The notes: a model not told the origin generated them from the sequence alone. A stretch of 64,000 nucleotides of DNA from DASPKM01 sp963817075 (GCA_963817075.1 CAWFMT010000009.1:124001-188000), one strand, 5' to 3'; counted from the stretch's first letter, positions 37,833 through 46,138 are shown. Program-made: numbers and translations.

Positions 37833-38026
37833 AAGGGTGGTTTTTGGCTTTTTTACTAATGTTTTAGCTAAGGCAATCCTTTCACCAATTTTTTTTGCCT
37901 TGAAATTTGATTGAAAATCAGCTGTTTAGTCCGGCAATATTCTCATGGCAGGCTATTCTTATAACGGCCGAGGTTGGGGAATCGGGTAATCTAGACCCCG
38001 AAATGGGGAAGAAGGTCATTAGTATT

Positions 38027-38330
38027 GAGAGCGAAAGAACCAGAGCGAGTGCGGGAGAAACAGAGCGAGAGCGTGAGAAAAGTAACACACCTTCGCTCTC
38101 CGCTCTTCCGCACTCTAATCAGAGCGAAAGAAGGAGGGAGAGCGGAAGTAAAGGATTGAGCGCGAAAGAAACAGAGCGAGAGGGGAGGAAACTTAAAAAG
38201 GGGAAGAATTTCGCTCTCCACTCTCACTCTCTAATCAGGGCGAACGAAACAGAGTGAGAGCGCAACTAAGAGGGCGGCTTCGCTTTGCCTTCGCTCTAAC
38301 GCTCTTTCACTCTATCGCTCTCGCTCTGAC
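38027..38330. repeat. Low-complexity palindromic patch (GAGCGAAAGA words and complements)
   Basis: About 300 bp alternate purine-rich words (GAGCGAAAGAAC, CAGAGCGAGAGCGTGAG, CAGAGCGAAAGAAGG) with pyrimidine-rich complements (CTTCGCTCTCCGCTCTTCC, TTTCGCTCTCCACTCTC, TCGCTCTAACGCTC). Several stacked hairpins could form. Reading frames crossing it have low-complexity products and are rejected. It occupies most of the 566-base divergent gap between rpoN and the MscS gene. Confidence 0.8.
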
Positions 38331-38398
38331 CTGTGTGGGAATGATTATAGCTTCTGAAATCTAAAATTAACGGGCTGCTGAACCCACCCAATAATCTT

Positions 38399-39211
38399 AT
38401 GAATATATCCGGTTGGTTAGGACTCATTTTTAAGAAAGTAGAGGGCTGGTGGGTGAATTTCATTAAGATGTTGCCCAACATTCTCCTTGCAGCAATTGTT
38501 CTCGTTCTCTTTTATTTTATAGGGAAGCTTTTCAGAAAGTTATGGTTTCGGATCTTTCATAAAATTTCAGGTAAGAATACGATTAGTGGTTTTCTGGCAA
38601 CCCTGATCTACATTTTCATTCTTTTCCTGGGATTTTTTATTGCTCTCAACATACTGAATCTTGACAATGCTGTCACATCCTTACTGGCCGGTGCAAGTAT
38701 AATAGGGTTGGCTGTTGGATTTGCATTTCAGGACCTGACAGCTAATTTTATTTCGGGGGCCTACATTGCATTCAGGAAACCTTTTGAAGTTGGGGACCTT
38801 ATCGAAACAAATAATTTCATCGGGACTGTGGAAGAGATTAATCTGAGGTCAACAACCATTCGCACTTTTGCGGGTTTACACGTACTTCTGCCAAATAGAG
38901 AGATCTTTCAAAAGCCTATTATAAATTATTCGCGAACCCCCGAGAGAAAGATTGAACTGATGTTCATTCTACCACAAAATGCCAATCTCCCAGATATAAA
39001 AGACAAGGTCCTAAAGAAACTCAGTGAAATTAAATACCTGCTTGAATCCCGGCCTCCTGAATTTTATTATGTTTCATCTGAGGGAAATAATGTAAAAGCT
39101 GAATTATCAGTTTGGATCAATAACCATCAATTGCCAGGATTTCAAACAGCCCGAGATGAAGTACTTCTTACAGTAATGAATCTTTTAAAGGAAATGGGGA
39201 TTGTACATTAG
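38399..39211 (+). CDS. Small-conductance mechanosensitive channel family (MscS)
   Basis: This 270-residue inner-membrane channel opens on membrane tension to release solutes. Three helices are visible: about 24-45, 62-85 and the pore helix 90-120 (SLLAGASIIGLAVGFAFQDLTANFISGAYIAF). Conserved beta-domain motifs are FEVGDLIE, GTVEEINLRSTTIRTFAG and LLPNREIF. The length matches E. coli MscS. It starts the 38-43 kb group of envelope and stress-type genes, though each may have its own promoter. Confidence 0.93.
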   Translation: MNISGWLGLIFKKVEGWWVNFIKMLPNILLAAIVLVLFYFIGKLFRKLWFRIFHKISGKNTISGFLATLIYIFILFLGFFIALNILNLDNAVTSLLAGASIIGLAVGFAFQDLTANFISGAYIAFRKPFEVGDLIETNNFIGTVEEINLRSTTIRTFAGLHVLLPNREIFQKPIINYSRTPERKIELMFILPQNANLPDIKDKVLKKLSEIKYLLESRPPEFYYVSSEGNNVKAELSVWINNHQLPGFQTARDEVLLTVMNLLKEMGIVH

Positions 39212-39212
39212 A

Positions 39213-39278
39213 GACTAATTTTCCGACATAATTAAACTGACCAAAAATGAAATTCAATTTCATTCAGGTAATTTAGTC
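39213..39278. repeat. Nested palindrome after the MscS gene
   Basis: A perfect 17-base palindrome ATGAAATTCAATTTCAT (39247-39263) sits within outer arms GACTAATTTTCC (39213-39224) and GGTAATTTAGTC (39267-39278), which pair at 10 of 12 positions. It starts two bases after the stop codon. There is no T tract, so it is unlikely to be a standard terminator. The remaining 150 bases to the next small gene show nothing recognisable. Confidence 0.55.
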
Positions 39279-39434
39279 GATTCCAATTGTGAATCCTACC
39301 ACGAATATTTCAACATATCGCCAAAAGCTAACAAGCGTTTTGAGCAATAAGCTCCCCAAACTTCAGATTGCTATACCACATTTAAACATATTATTTCTGG
39401 CATAATAATTTGGAATAAAGTGTAAAGTAACAGC

Positions 39435-39635
39435 ATGGAAAATTTGAAATATTCGATGGGCATTATAAAGGAAAAAACTCCCTGGCCTGAGCCGAAAACA
39501 AATGGACCCTCTGTTCCGAAGATCAATATTGATCAGCAAGAATCAAACAGGGGAACACAGTTCTTGCATCCGGCAGAAAAGCCACAGTTTAGTCCTGTAG
39601 TGTACAGGACGAAACTGGTTGAAACACTTAATTAA
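39435..39635 (+). CDS. Hypothetical small hydrophilic protein
   Basis: This is a 66-residue predicted protein rich in Pro, Gln, Lys and Asn, with no membrane segment and probably disordered. It begins MENLKYSMGIIKEKTPWPEPK and ends VYRTKLVETLN. I recognise no family. It precedes the DUF1328 gene by 20 bp on the same strand, which supports it being real. It may be a small stress-induced protein like its neighbours. Confidence 0.45.
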   Translation: MENLKYSMGIIKEKTPWPEPKTNGPSVPKINIDQQESNRGTQFLHPAEKPQFSPVVYRTKLVETLN

Positions 39636-39655
39636 TAACCTTAAAATTCAAGCTT

Positions 39656-39823
39656 ATGTTACGTTGGACTTTAATTTTCCTTGTGATTGCTGTGATAGCA
39701 GCCTTACTTGGATTTACGGGTGTAGCCGCTGGTGCAGCCTCCATTGCTAAGATATTGTTCTATATTTTTATTGTGCTCTTCCTGTTATCATTGATTGCAG
39801 GCGGGTTCAGAAGAGTAGACTAA
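39656..39823 (+). CDS. DUF1328 family small membrane protein
   Basis: This is a 55-residue protein too short for most ORF calls. It begins MLRWTLIFLVIAVIAALLGF, followed by TGVAAGAASIAKILFYIF and LLSLIAGGFRRVD. Two hydrophobic helices, the Gly/Ala-rich turn and the RWT start match DUF1328 (YtjA-like) proteins, which are often seen among stress-induced genes. It is followed by a strong terminator. Confidence 0.85.
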   Translation: MLRWTLIFLVIAVIAALLGFTGVAAGAASIAKILFYIFIVLFLLSLIAGGFRRVD

Positions 39824-39847
39824 GCAAACCGCAATTTGATAATAATG

Positions 39848-39877
39848 AAGTGTCCTTTTTCAAGGGCACTTTTTTAT
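39848..39877 (+). terminator. Intrinsic terminator after the DUF1328 gene
   Basis: AAGTGTCC, a short loop, GGGCACTT and a run of T (TTTTTATT) form a hairpin 25 bp after the stop codon. The stem has one mismatch or bulge. Confidence 0.8.
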
Positions 39878-39881
39878 TATT

Positions 39882-39905
39882 AAAAAAGGGCCTCTAAGAG
39901 GCCCT
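39882..39905 (-). terminator. Intrinsic terminator of the minus-strand disordered-protein gene
   Basis: On the minus strand AGGGCCTCTTAGAGGCCCT is a near-perfect palindrome followed by six T. It lies about 25 bp after the stop of the gene at 39930-40307, back to back with the plus-strand terminator. Confidence 0.88.
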
Positions 39906-39929
39906 CTGTTATTAAAAAAAGATCAGCTT

Positions 39930-40307
39930 TTACATCTTAGGTATCTTTTTTTGAGTTTCATTTGGGTCATCACTTATTTCCTCGTATGGATTTTTTTGAG
40001 GAGTTGGATTTCCTTCTTCTTCAGGTTTGTCCCAATCTCCACCTGAATCATTTACAGTTTGTTTCTGATCACCCTGATTGGTAACCTGGCTACGTCCACT
40101 ATCATGTTCCTTGGTTATTGGAGATTGTGAACTTCTGTCTCCAACGTGTTTTTCAGGTTGCTGGGAAATTGTTTCTTCATCATTTGAAGGATTTTCCCTG
40201 AGCTTGTCACCACTTTTTATGGCAGCCGGACTTGTTTTACCCTGCGGGTTATGAAGTCGGTTCTCCTGATCCTTTTCTGATTGATTTTTATTTCTATTCG
40301 TTTCCAT
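39930..40307 (-). CDS. Hypothetical intrinsically disordered hydrophilic protein
   Basis: This 125-residue protein is composed almost wholly of Asn, Gln, Glu, Asp, Lys, Ser, Pro and Gly, with no predicted core or membrane segment. It begins METNRNKNQSEKDQENR and ends NETQKKIPKM. The composition recalls desiccation- or stress-induced hydrophilins, but no family is recognised. A longer start at 40331 adds eight residues. It ends at a strong terminator and lies among small stress-type genes. Confidence 0.6.
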   Translation of the reverse strand: METNRNKNQSEKDQENRLHNPQGKTSPAAIKSGDKLRENPSNDEETISQQPEKHVGDRSSQSPITKEHDSGRSQVTNQGDQKQTVNDSGGDWDKPEEEGNPTPQKNPYEEISDDPNETQKKIPKM

Positions 40308-40489
40308 ACTCAATGGTTTTATTGATTTCATCTATTATTCCTCAAAAAATAATACCATCAGGACATTAAAATCAGGAAATTGACAAGAAAACTCAACTCA
40401 CTTATGGGGAAACATTTCTACTCTCAACCCTTAAGGTGCCTCTAAAAAATCTGGTCTGCCATTTTCATATGTTAATTCAGAATTAGTAA

Positions 40490-40573
40490 ATGAAAAATTG
40501 GAATTTCAAACTGGCAAATCTCCTTTTGGCAATTAGCATGGTGCTTTTGATTGCCTTGAAGCTGTTCATGTAA
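40490..40573 (+). CDS. Possible 27-residue single-pass membrane microprotein
   Basis: The frame MKNWNFKLANLLLAISMVLL continues to IALKLFM and stop. It is one hydrophobic helix with a basic, aromatic start. It stands alone in a 330-base gap between the disordered-protein gene and a response regulator. No family is recognised, and the call rests only on the helix and position. Confidence 0.35.
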   Translation: MKNWNFKLANLLLAISMVLLIALKLFM

Positions 40574-40627
40574 ATCCTACACTCTTGTTGTTTAACAAGC
40601 AACTACCAAAAGGAAGCAGATACAAAG

Positions 40628-40657
40628 TTGGTTACTTATTCGTTTTCTTTAATTTTG
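40628..40657 (+). promoter_or_regulatory. Bacteroidota-type promoter directly before a response regulator
   Basis: TTG at 40628-40630 and TAATTTTG at 40650-40657 match the TTG-N19-TAnnTTTG consensus for the main sigma factor of this phylum, with exact 19-base spacing. The -7 element ends four bases before the ATG at 40662, so the transcript would have almost no leader. Confidence 0.6.
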
Positions 40658-40661
40658 GCTA

Positions 40662-41105
40662 ATGCACAAAGGCGCGGATAAACTCTTCATATTGATTGCA
40701 GAAGATGACGCAGATGACAGGTTCTTGTTTAAGACGGCGTTCGAGGAAAAGGGTTATAATGACCAGATCGAATTCGTTGAAAATGGAATAGAGCTTTGGA
40801 AATTCCTGGTCAATATTCAGCAAAAAGATGCTTCGGAAAGGGAATATCCCTCCTTTATACTTTTAGATCTTAACATGCCCAAGAAAGATGGGAGAGAGGT
40901 TCTGAGGGAAATCAAACAACATCCCGAATTCAAGAAAATACCAGTAGTGGTATTTACAACTACCAATAGCGAAAACGAGGTAAAACGTTGTTACGAATTA
41001 GGAGCGAACACCTATGTTGTTAAACCCGTGAGCTTTGACTCACTACTTAAGGTTGTTGAGGAAATTAGAATGTATTGGCAGAATGCCGCCCCTGTTTCAG
41101 ATTAG
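40662..41105 (+). CDS. Single-domain response regulator (Rcp1-like receiver)
   Basis: This is a 147-residue receiver with no output domain. Its acidic pocket is EDDADD near 14-19, its phospho-acceptor is Asp69 (FILLDLNMPKKDG), Thr is in VFTTTNS and Lys is in YVVKPVSF. Regulators of this Rcp1/CheY-like type relay phosphate between kinases, often phytochrome-like or hybrid ones. No kinase is adjacent. A consensus promoter abuts the start codon, suggesting its own transcription. Confidence 0.92.
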   Translation: MHKGADKLFILIAEDDADDRFLFKTAFEEKGYNDQIEFVENGIELWKFLVNIQQKDASEREYPSFILLDLNMPKKDGREVLREIKQHPEFKKIPVVVFTTTNSENEVKRCYELGANTYVVKPVSFDSLLKVVEEIRMYWQNAAPVSD

Positions 41106-41109
41106 GTTA

Positions 41110-41484
41110 TCAGGCAGGTACTTTTTTACCGGATTTGAATATCGATTTTATCTTTCGCAAGAATCCAGTCTTGTTCTTCAAAACATTGGTTGAAAAATTT
41201 TTCAGCAGGATAGGGCCAACCAGCCTTGTAATAAATCCTGTTTTTGCAAAAAACAATCTCCTTATCAATACTTCCAGGGATAATCCCAAACCGGAACTTA
41301 GCAGGGTATTCTGTCCCGGAGGAGCTGTAAAATTGGAAAAGAATCTCAAAATGTTTTTAAGGGGGCTAAGTTTCTGTTTGAGATCTTCTATATGCACACG
41401 GACCGCAGCTTTATTCACTTCCAACTGCAGTTGAAGTCGTTCTTTTTCCCGAACTAATTCCTCATATGTGGTAATCTTACTCAT
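41110..41484 (-). CDS. Hypothetical protein in the YtxH-holin-like operon
   Basis: This is a 124-residue protein. Residues 1-45 form a coiled-coil-like helix (EELVREKERLQLQLEVNKAAV). The rest is a basic amphipathic part ending in FKSGKKVPA, with hydrophobic stretches but no clear transmembrane segment. No family is recognised. Its start overlaps the end of the holin-like gene by 8 bp, so it is translated from the same message. It may be a soluble partner of the two small membrane proteins. Confidence 0.7.
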   Translation of the reverse strand: MSKITTYEELVREKERLQLQLEVNKAAVRVHIEDLKQKLSPLKNILRFFSNFTAPPGQNTLLSSGLGLSLEVLIRRLFFAKTGFITRLVGPILLKNFSTNVLKNKTGFLRKIKSIFKSGKKVPA

Positions 41485-41818
41485 ATACTTTTTTGACCAC
41501 GTTGTTTCTAATAATCGGGTAAATCAACTTTTCCCTAAAGATTAAGAGTACTATAACCATCACAATGAATAATGCGGCAACCAGCAGAAATCCCAGAACC
41601 ATGTTTTCCATTAGTTCCCCAAGCCACCACGCCAGACCCACTCCGGCGAAAACAACTGCGAAGATCCCCAGCATGGCTGCAATAAATGCCGTTAGCCCAA
41701 AGGAGGCAACATCTGCCGTCTTCTGGGTAACATTAGCCTTAGCCAGGTCAATGTAATTGTCCACTAGATTTTTGATATCCGTGGTAATTGCTGGACCGGA
41801 GGTCTTGACTTCTTCCAT
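41477..41818 (-). CDS. Phage holin-like small membrane protein (Phage_holin_3_6-like)
   Basis: This 113-residue protein has an N-terminal amphipathic helix (MEEVKTSGPAITTDIKNLVDNYIDLAKANVTQ), then two strong membrane helices (FGLTAFIAAMLGIFAVVFAG and MVLGFLLVAALFIVMVIVLL). This layout is called holin superfamily III, but such genes are common outside phages in Bacteroidota, next to YtxH genes. No phage genes are near. ATG 41818 is preferred over a longer start at 41860, which would read through the preceding hairpin. Confidence 0.75.
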   Translation of the reverse strand: MEEVKTSGPAITTDIKNLVDNYIDLAKANVTQKTADVASFGLTAFIAAMLGIFAVVFAGVGLAWWLGELMENMVLGFLLVAALFIVMVIVLLIFREKLIYPIIRNNVVKKVYE

Positions 41819-41845
41819 ATTAATAATAGTGGTGTTTGGGGGAGA

Positions 41846-41871
41846 AAGAAAAGCAGGCATTGCCTGCTTTC
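41846..41871 (-). terminator. Hairpin between the ytxH-like and holin-like genes
   Basis: On the minus strand AAAGCAGGCA and TGCCTGCTTT pair perfectly and are followed by TCTTTCT. It follows the YtxH-like stop by a few bases and probably terminates or attenuates transcription into the holin-like gene. Confidence 0.75.
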
Positions 41872-41874
41872 TAT

Positions 41875-42144
41875 TTATTGCATGCCTTCTTTTACTCTTC
41901 TTGCGGCATTTCCAGCCTGAGAAGAATAATCATTGGCAACATCAGTTGCTTTTGAGGTAAAGCTCTTCAACTCTTCCTGTCCGGTGGCAATGAGGTCAGC
42001 AAGGCTTGCTGCCCAGTCACTTGCAGATTTCTTAATTTTCTTTCTGAGATCAGTACCTTTTTCTGGTGCCAATAATAGTCCGATAGCAGCACCTGCTGCA
42101 GCGGCGCCTATGAGGCCGAGGAGAATCTTTGTTTTTGTGCTCAT
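41875..42144 (-). CDS. YtxH domain-containing membrane protein
   Basis: This is an 89-residue protein. An N-terminal membrane helix (KILLGLIGAAAAGAAIGLLLAP) is followed by the EKGTDLRKKIKKSASDW motif and an amphipathic helix, the YtxH/general stress protein layout. Homologues are induced by stress in Bacillus. It is first in a minus-strand group with the holin-like and coiled-coil genes, though a hairpin follows it. Confidence 0.88.
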   Translation of the reverse strand: MSTKTKILLGLIGAAAAGAAIGLLLAPEKGTDLRKKIKKSASDWAASLADLIATGQEELKSFTSKATDVANDYSSQAGNAARRVKEGMQ

Positions 42145-42321
42145 ACAAATAAGTTTATAATTTCAATGTTGATTATACAGCGGAAAAAACTATGCCCTAT
42201 TTTGCAAACTAATCGCATTCACCAGTACGTTAGTAACTGTGTAATTACGTACCCAAATATTTAGCATGTTTTATGTTGCATATAGTGAAAGCTAAATGTA
42301 ACCAGGAGGCTCATTACCACC

Positions 42322-42669
42322 ATGAAAAAGGTTTTGATCATTGATGATGAAACAGATTTTTGTCTGTTATTGAAAGCTTATTTGACTCGCCTGAAATATC
42401 AGGTATTCTACTCTCATACCCTGGCGGCTGGTCTTGAACAGGCCAAGGAGATTGATCCATCTATCATTTTTCTTGATAACAATCTCCCCGATGGACTGGG
42501 TTGGGAAATGGCGATGTATTTTTTAGAGCAATACCCTGAAGTACAATTAAACTTAATCAGCGCATATCATCCTGAACTACCAAACGTGAAAGTCACATCA
42601 GCTTTGAAGATTTGGGAAAAACCAATTTCATTGACTGAACTCGAGAAATATCTTAAAGAGGATGCTTAG
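42322..42669 (+). CDS. Short single-domain response regulator
   Basis: This is a 115-residue receiver-only protein with acidic pair D8-D9, phospho-acceptor Asp52 (IIFLDNNLPDGLG) and Lys in IWEKPISL. The usual Thr/Ser position is Ser in NLISAYHPE. It is preceded by an AGGAGG 14 bases before the ATG, unusual in this phylum. It is convergent with the MocR-type gene, overlapping its end by four bases. No cognate kinase is adjacent. Confidence 0.9.
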   Translation: MKKVLIIDDETDFCLLLKAYLTRLKYQVFYSHTLAAGLEQAKEIDPSIIFLDNNLPDGLGWEMAMYFLEQYPEVQLNLISAYHPELPNVKVTSALKIWEKPISLTELEKYLKEDA

Positions 42670-44105
42670 ATCATTTTGCCAATAAGCTTCCCAAGCATCA
42701 TTAAACCATAGTCCACATCATCATTCCAGGGTTTGCCATAGCTAATCCGCAGACAGTTGGAATAATTACATCCTGCGGAGAAGATCTGTCCGGGCGCTAC
42801 TGAAATATTATGTTTCAAAGCCTCTGTGCAAACTTTGTAGGAATTGATTTTCTTATCAAGTTCAACCCAAAGAACAAAACCTCCCTGTGGCCTCGATATC
42901 TTGGTGCCAGGGGGAAAATACTCCATAATACCCTGGATATATTTCAGGCATTGGGTATGTAATGACTTTCTGAGATTCTTCAAATGATATTCATATCTGC
43001 CGATACTTAGGAAATGCGCCATTGCAACCTGTGTCAAAGTTGGACTTGAAACAGTATACATCATTTTTAGCTGCTTCACCTTTTCAGCAAATTTGCCCGG
43101 GATAACCCACCCCACTCGATAGCCAGGAGCAAGGGATTTGGACAGAGAGGAACAATGCATCACCAGACCTTTCTTATCATAAGATTTGCAGGTCTTTGGA
43201 CGATGTTTTCCAAAGTACAATTCTCCATAAATATCATCTTCAATAAGAGGAATATTGAACTTAGTGATCATCTCAACCAATTCTTTTTTTTTTTCATCGG
43301 GCATACAACTCCCAAATGGATTACTAAAATTGGGAACGAAGACACATGCTTTGATATCGCATCTTCTTAAGTACTTTCTGAAGACAGTCCAGATCAGGAC
43401 CTGTAACTGGATCCTGAAGAAATTTCCACCACCTTCAACCCCAGACTTTCTATAACCTGGTATAAGCCAAAGTAAGCGGGTGATTCTACCGCAATTGTAT
43501 CTCCATGTTTTGTAACTGTTCGTAGAGCAAGTATCAATGCTTCCATGCAACCGGCTGTGATCACAACTTCATCAGCGAGTTATTTTTCCTCCAAAGTTGA
43601 AACACAACTTCGCAACCTGTTTTCTTAATTCTTCATTTCCCTGAGAATGCTCGTAGTTTATACAATGATTTTTTGAACTTCTCAACGCATGAACAACTGA
43701 TTTATTGATTTTGGCAGCAGGCAACAGACTGATATCTGGAACAGCAACTGCGAAATTTATAAGTGCTTTCGAACTAATATCATGGTAAACAGTTGCAATC
43801 ATTTCCTTCACACTTACTTCGTTGCTATAGGTTCAGGGAGACGGACCTGAGGCAATTCTGGAAATCGTTTATGATTGAATCGCACATAATATCCAGACTT
43901 AGGACGTGATTCAACAAGCCTTTTCCTTCCAGATGATAATATGCCTGGAAAGCAGTACCCATACTGATGCCATATTCTTCGCTTAATACTCTACGGAGGG
44001 AAGCTTATCTCCAATTTTCAGTATCTCATCTGCTATCATTTTTTCAAGACCATCAGCTACCTGGAGATACAGGTGTTCCACTATTGTGAACTTTGATTTT
44101 CGCAT
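42666..44105 (-). pseudogene. MocR-type GntR/aminotransferase regulator, broken by about six single-base indels
   Basis: The start is ATG 44105. A GntR winged helix (MRKSKFTIVEHLYLQVADGL, then KLPSV-RVLSEEYGISMGTAFQAY) precedes a fold-type I aminotransferase domain with IEDDIYGELYFG and the PLP-lysine segment CSSLSKSLAPGYRVGW. Frame changes occur near 43992, 43915 and 43819 (one base missing each) and near 43577, 43414 and 43362 (one base extra each). Each is repaired by one base into good MocR sequence. No independent stop codons are seen. It is divergent from an EamA transporter, a common MocR target. Either a decayed regulator or a stretch of poor consensus. Confidence 0.82.
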
Positions 44106-44197
44106 TGTTAAAAAATCTGATATAGTCAAAATTAAAAAAACTGAATCTGTTTTTCCAAAATTATTTTATCAACTTTTGTGTAGTAAATGATAAAAGT

Positions 44198-45094
44198 ATG
44201 AAAAAGGAATTACGAACGGCTTACATCGCACTTGGACTTGTTAGTCTATTGTGGGGTACTACATATATCGCTTCAAGTATTGGCGCCCGGGAAATGCCGG
44301 GACTTTTTCTTTCAGGCTTGAGGCAATTTTTTTCAGGGATCATCATGGTAGGATTCTTTATTTCAAAGGGATATAAGTTGCCGGATCTGAAATCTATGAA
44401 AGCGATTTCCATTCAGGGAATTTTCCTCCTCTGCATTGCAAATGGATTGCTTACATGGTCTCTTGAATATATAACCGGAGGACTCGCTGCTATTATAGCT
44501 GCCCTGGTCCCAATGCTCATTACCTTATTCAGCATTTGGTTGCTTAAGCATGCGCGGTTCACTGGCTGGATGATTACGGGACTTATTGTAGGATTCGGAG
44601 GAGTGGTGATTATTTTTTATGATTATGTGCAGCAGCTGGCCAATAACTCATTTGCTTTTGGAGTTGTACTGGCCTTGCTTTCAGTAGTAAGCTGGGCATA
44701 CGGTTCGGTTTATAGCAGCAGGAAAAAACTTGGAGTAGATATTCTATTCAACGTAGGTCTGCAAATGCTCATTGCGGGTTTTATCACGTTGATCGTTTGT
44801 TATGCTTCAGGAAAGTATATAAATCTTGCAACAGCAGGATCAGCTTCATGGTATTCATTATTATACCTGGTTGTATTTGGTTCGCTGATTGCCTATTCTG
44901 CGTATGTATTTGCAATTTCTAAATTATCGCCTACTCTGGTTTCGATTTATGCCTATATCAATCCAATTGTTGCTGTTGTTCTTGGCTGGATGTTGCTTCA
45001 TGAAAAGATGAACGCAAATATGTGGCTGGGTACTATCATCACATTGGGTGGAGTTTTTCTGGTGAATCATGAATTCAAAAAGCAAAAGGCATGA
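44198..45094 (+). CDS. EamA/DMT-family transporter
   Basis: This 298-residue inner-membrane carrier has about ten helices in two EamA halves. The first half shows LGLVSLLWGTTYIASSIGA, and the second begins near 150 with GVVLALLSVVSWAYGSVYSS and has SPTLVSIYAYINPIVAVVLGWMLL. Family members often export amino acids or metabolites. It is divergent from the MocR-type gene, which may regulate it. Its stop overlaps the following GNAT start (ATGA), so they are one operon. Confidence 0.9.
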   Translation: MKKELRTAYIALGLVSLLWGTTYIASSIGAREMPGLFLSGLRQFFSGIIMVGFFISKGYKLPDLKSMKAISIQGIFLLCIANGLLTWSLEYITGGLAAIIAALVPMLITLFSIWLLKHARFTGWMITGLIVGFGGVVIIFYDYVQQLANNSFAFGVVLALLSVVSWAYGSVYSSRKKLGVDILFNVGLQMLIAGFITLIVCYASGKYINLATAGSASWYSLLYLVVFGSLIAYSAYVFAISKLSPTLVSIYAYINPIVAVVLGWMLLHEKMNANMWLGTIITLGGVFLVNHEFKKQKA

Positions 45095-45582
45095 AAGAGA
45101 AAGTCGAAATAGTAAATTTTGAACCATGGCATCAGCCATATTTTGAAAAATTTAACCGGGCCTGGATTGAAGCCTTTTTGAAAATGGAAGAGCTGGACAA
45201 ATACGTTCTTACTCAACCCGAGGATGCAATCATCAAAAAGGGAGGAGCTATCCTGATGGGACTGTACGAAGGAGAAGTGGCGGGTACCGTTGCGCTGCGG
45301 AAATTGGGAGACAAAAAATATGAGTTTACTAAAATGGCAGTAGATGCAAAATTCCGGCGCAAAGGGATTGCTGAAGCGTTAAGCCTTGCCGCAATAGAGA
45401 AAGCTGTTGAACTTGGAGCAGACCGGATAATACTTTATACCCAAAGCTCTTTAAGTCTCGCGATCAAACTTTATTCAAAGATTGGATTCCGTCAGATTAA
45501 GGTGGAAACAGGAACATATGAACGTGCAGATGTAAAAATGGAAATCAGCTTGAAGAATTCTATACCGGTCTATAATCCTTAA
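45091..45582 (+). CDS. GNAT-family N-acetyltransferase
   Basis: This 163-residue protein has the GNAT fold. The acetyl-CoA-binding motif is AVDAKFRRKGIAEALSLAAIEKA (R/Q-x-x-G-x-G/A type), followed by the strand RIILYTQSSLSLAIKLYSKIGF. The N-terminal FEPWHQPYFEKFNRAWIEAF is typical of a subgroup found in Bacteroidota. The substrate is unknown. Its start overlaps the EamA gene stop, hinting at chemical modification coupled to export. Confidence 0.87.
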   Translation: MKEKVEIVNFEPWHQPYFEKFNRAWIEAFLKMEELDKYVLTQPEDAIIKKGGAILMGLYEGEVAGTVALRKLGDKKYEFTKMAVDAKFRRKGIAEALSLAAIEKAVELGADRIILYTQSSLSLAIKLYSKIGFRQIKVETGTYERADVKMEISLKNSIPVYNP

Positions 45583-45592
45583 AATAGAATAT

Positions 45593-46129
45593 ATGTCTAT
45601 TGAAATCATCAATGCGAAACCGGGCGATGCAGCTGCAATCTCCTTTCTTGGGAGGACTGCTTTCAGAGATGCATTTGGTCACTTATTCAACCATAAGAAA
45701 GAGTTGGAACAATATCTTGACTACACGTATGCAGTTGAAAAAATTGCCGATAGTATATTAAAGGAGAACAACGTTTTCTTCCTGGCTCTGGTAGATGGCA
45801 TGCCTGCAGGATTCGGTAAGGTAAAAAAGCACTCACTCAACTCTCAATGTCAATCAGTTTTCCAGACGGAATTGCAAAAGATCTATGTCCTCAGGCAATA
45901 TCATGGGAAAGGAGTAGGAGAGGCGATCATGAAATCGATAATTCTTCTGGTAAAATTGATAGAACCGGAATATCTCTGGCTGGATACGCATATAAGCAAT
46001 GAGCGGGCGATCCGCTTCTATGAAAGGCATGGATTTAAAAAGCAGGCGAAGCATTTTTTTACGATCGGAAGTCAAACATTCGAATATCATGTAATGTTCT
46101 TACCAGTTTCAGTAACTGTAAACTGCTAA
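45593..46129 (+). CDS. GNAT-family N-acetyltransferase
   Basis: This 178-residue GNAT has the CoA-binding motif QKIYVLRQYHGKGVGEAIMKSI and the C-terminal WLDTHISNERAIRFYERHGF. The N-terminal part includes FRDAFGHLFNHKKELEQYL, similar to acetyltransferases acting on polyamines or amino groups. It follows the previous GNAT by 10 bp. Substrate not determined. Confidence 0.88.
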   Translation: MSIEIINAKPGDAAAISFLGRTAFRDAFGHLFNHKKELEQYLDYTYAVEKIADSILKENNVFFLALVDGMPAGFGKVKKHSLNSQCQSVFQTELQKIYVLRQYHGKGVGEAIMKSIILLVKLIEPEYLWLDTHISNERAIRFYERHGFKKQAKHFFTIGSQTFEYHVMFLPVSVTVNC

Positions 46130-46138
46130 ATTTCTTGT

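Noticed and set aside
37907..38257. Open frames across the GAGCGAAAGA patch on both strands
   Set aside because: The products are low-complexity Ser/Glu/Arg strings created by the repeat, with no family resemblance.
38027..38330. CRISPR array
   Set aside because: Repeated words are short, irregular, on both strands, and have no spacer structure; no cas genes are present.
41477..41818. Possible prophage because of a holin-like protein
   Set aside because: No other phage gene is near; this family is a common housekeeping or stress gene in Bacteroidota beside YtxH.
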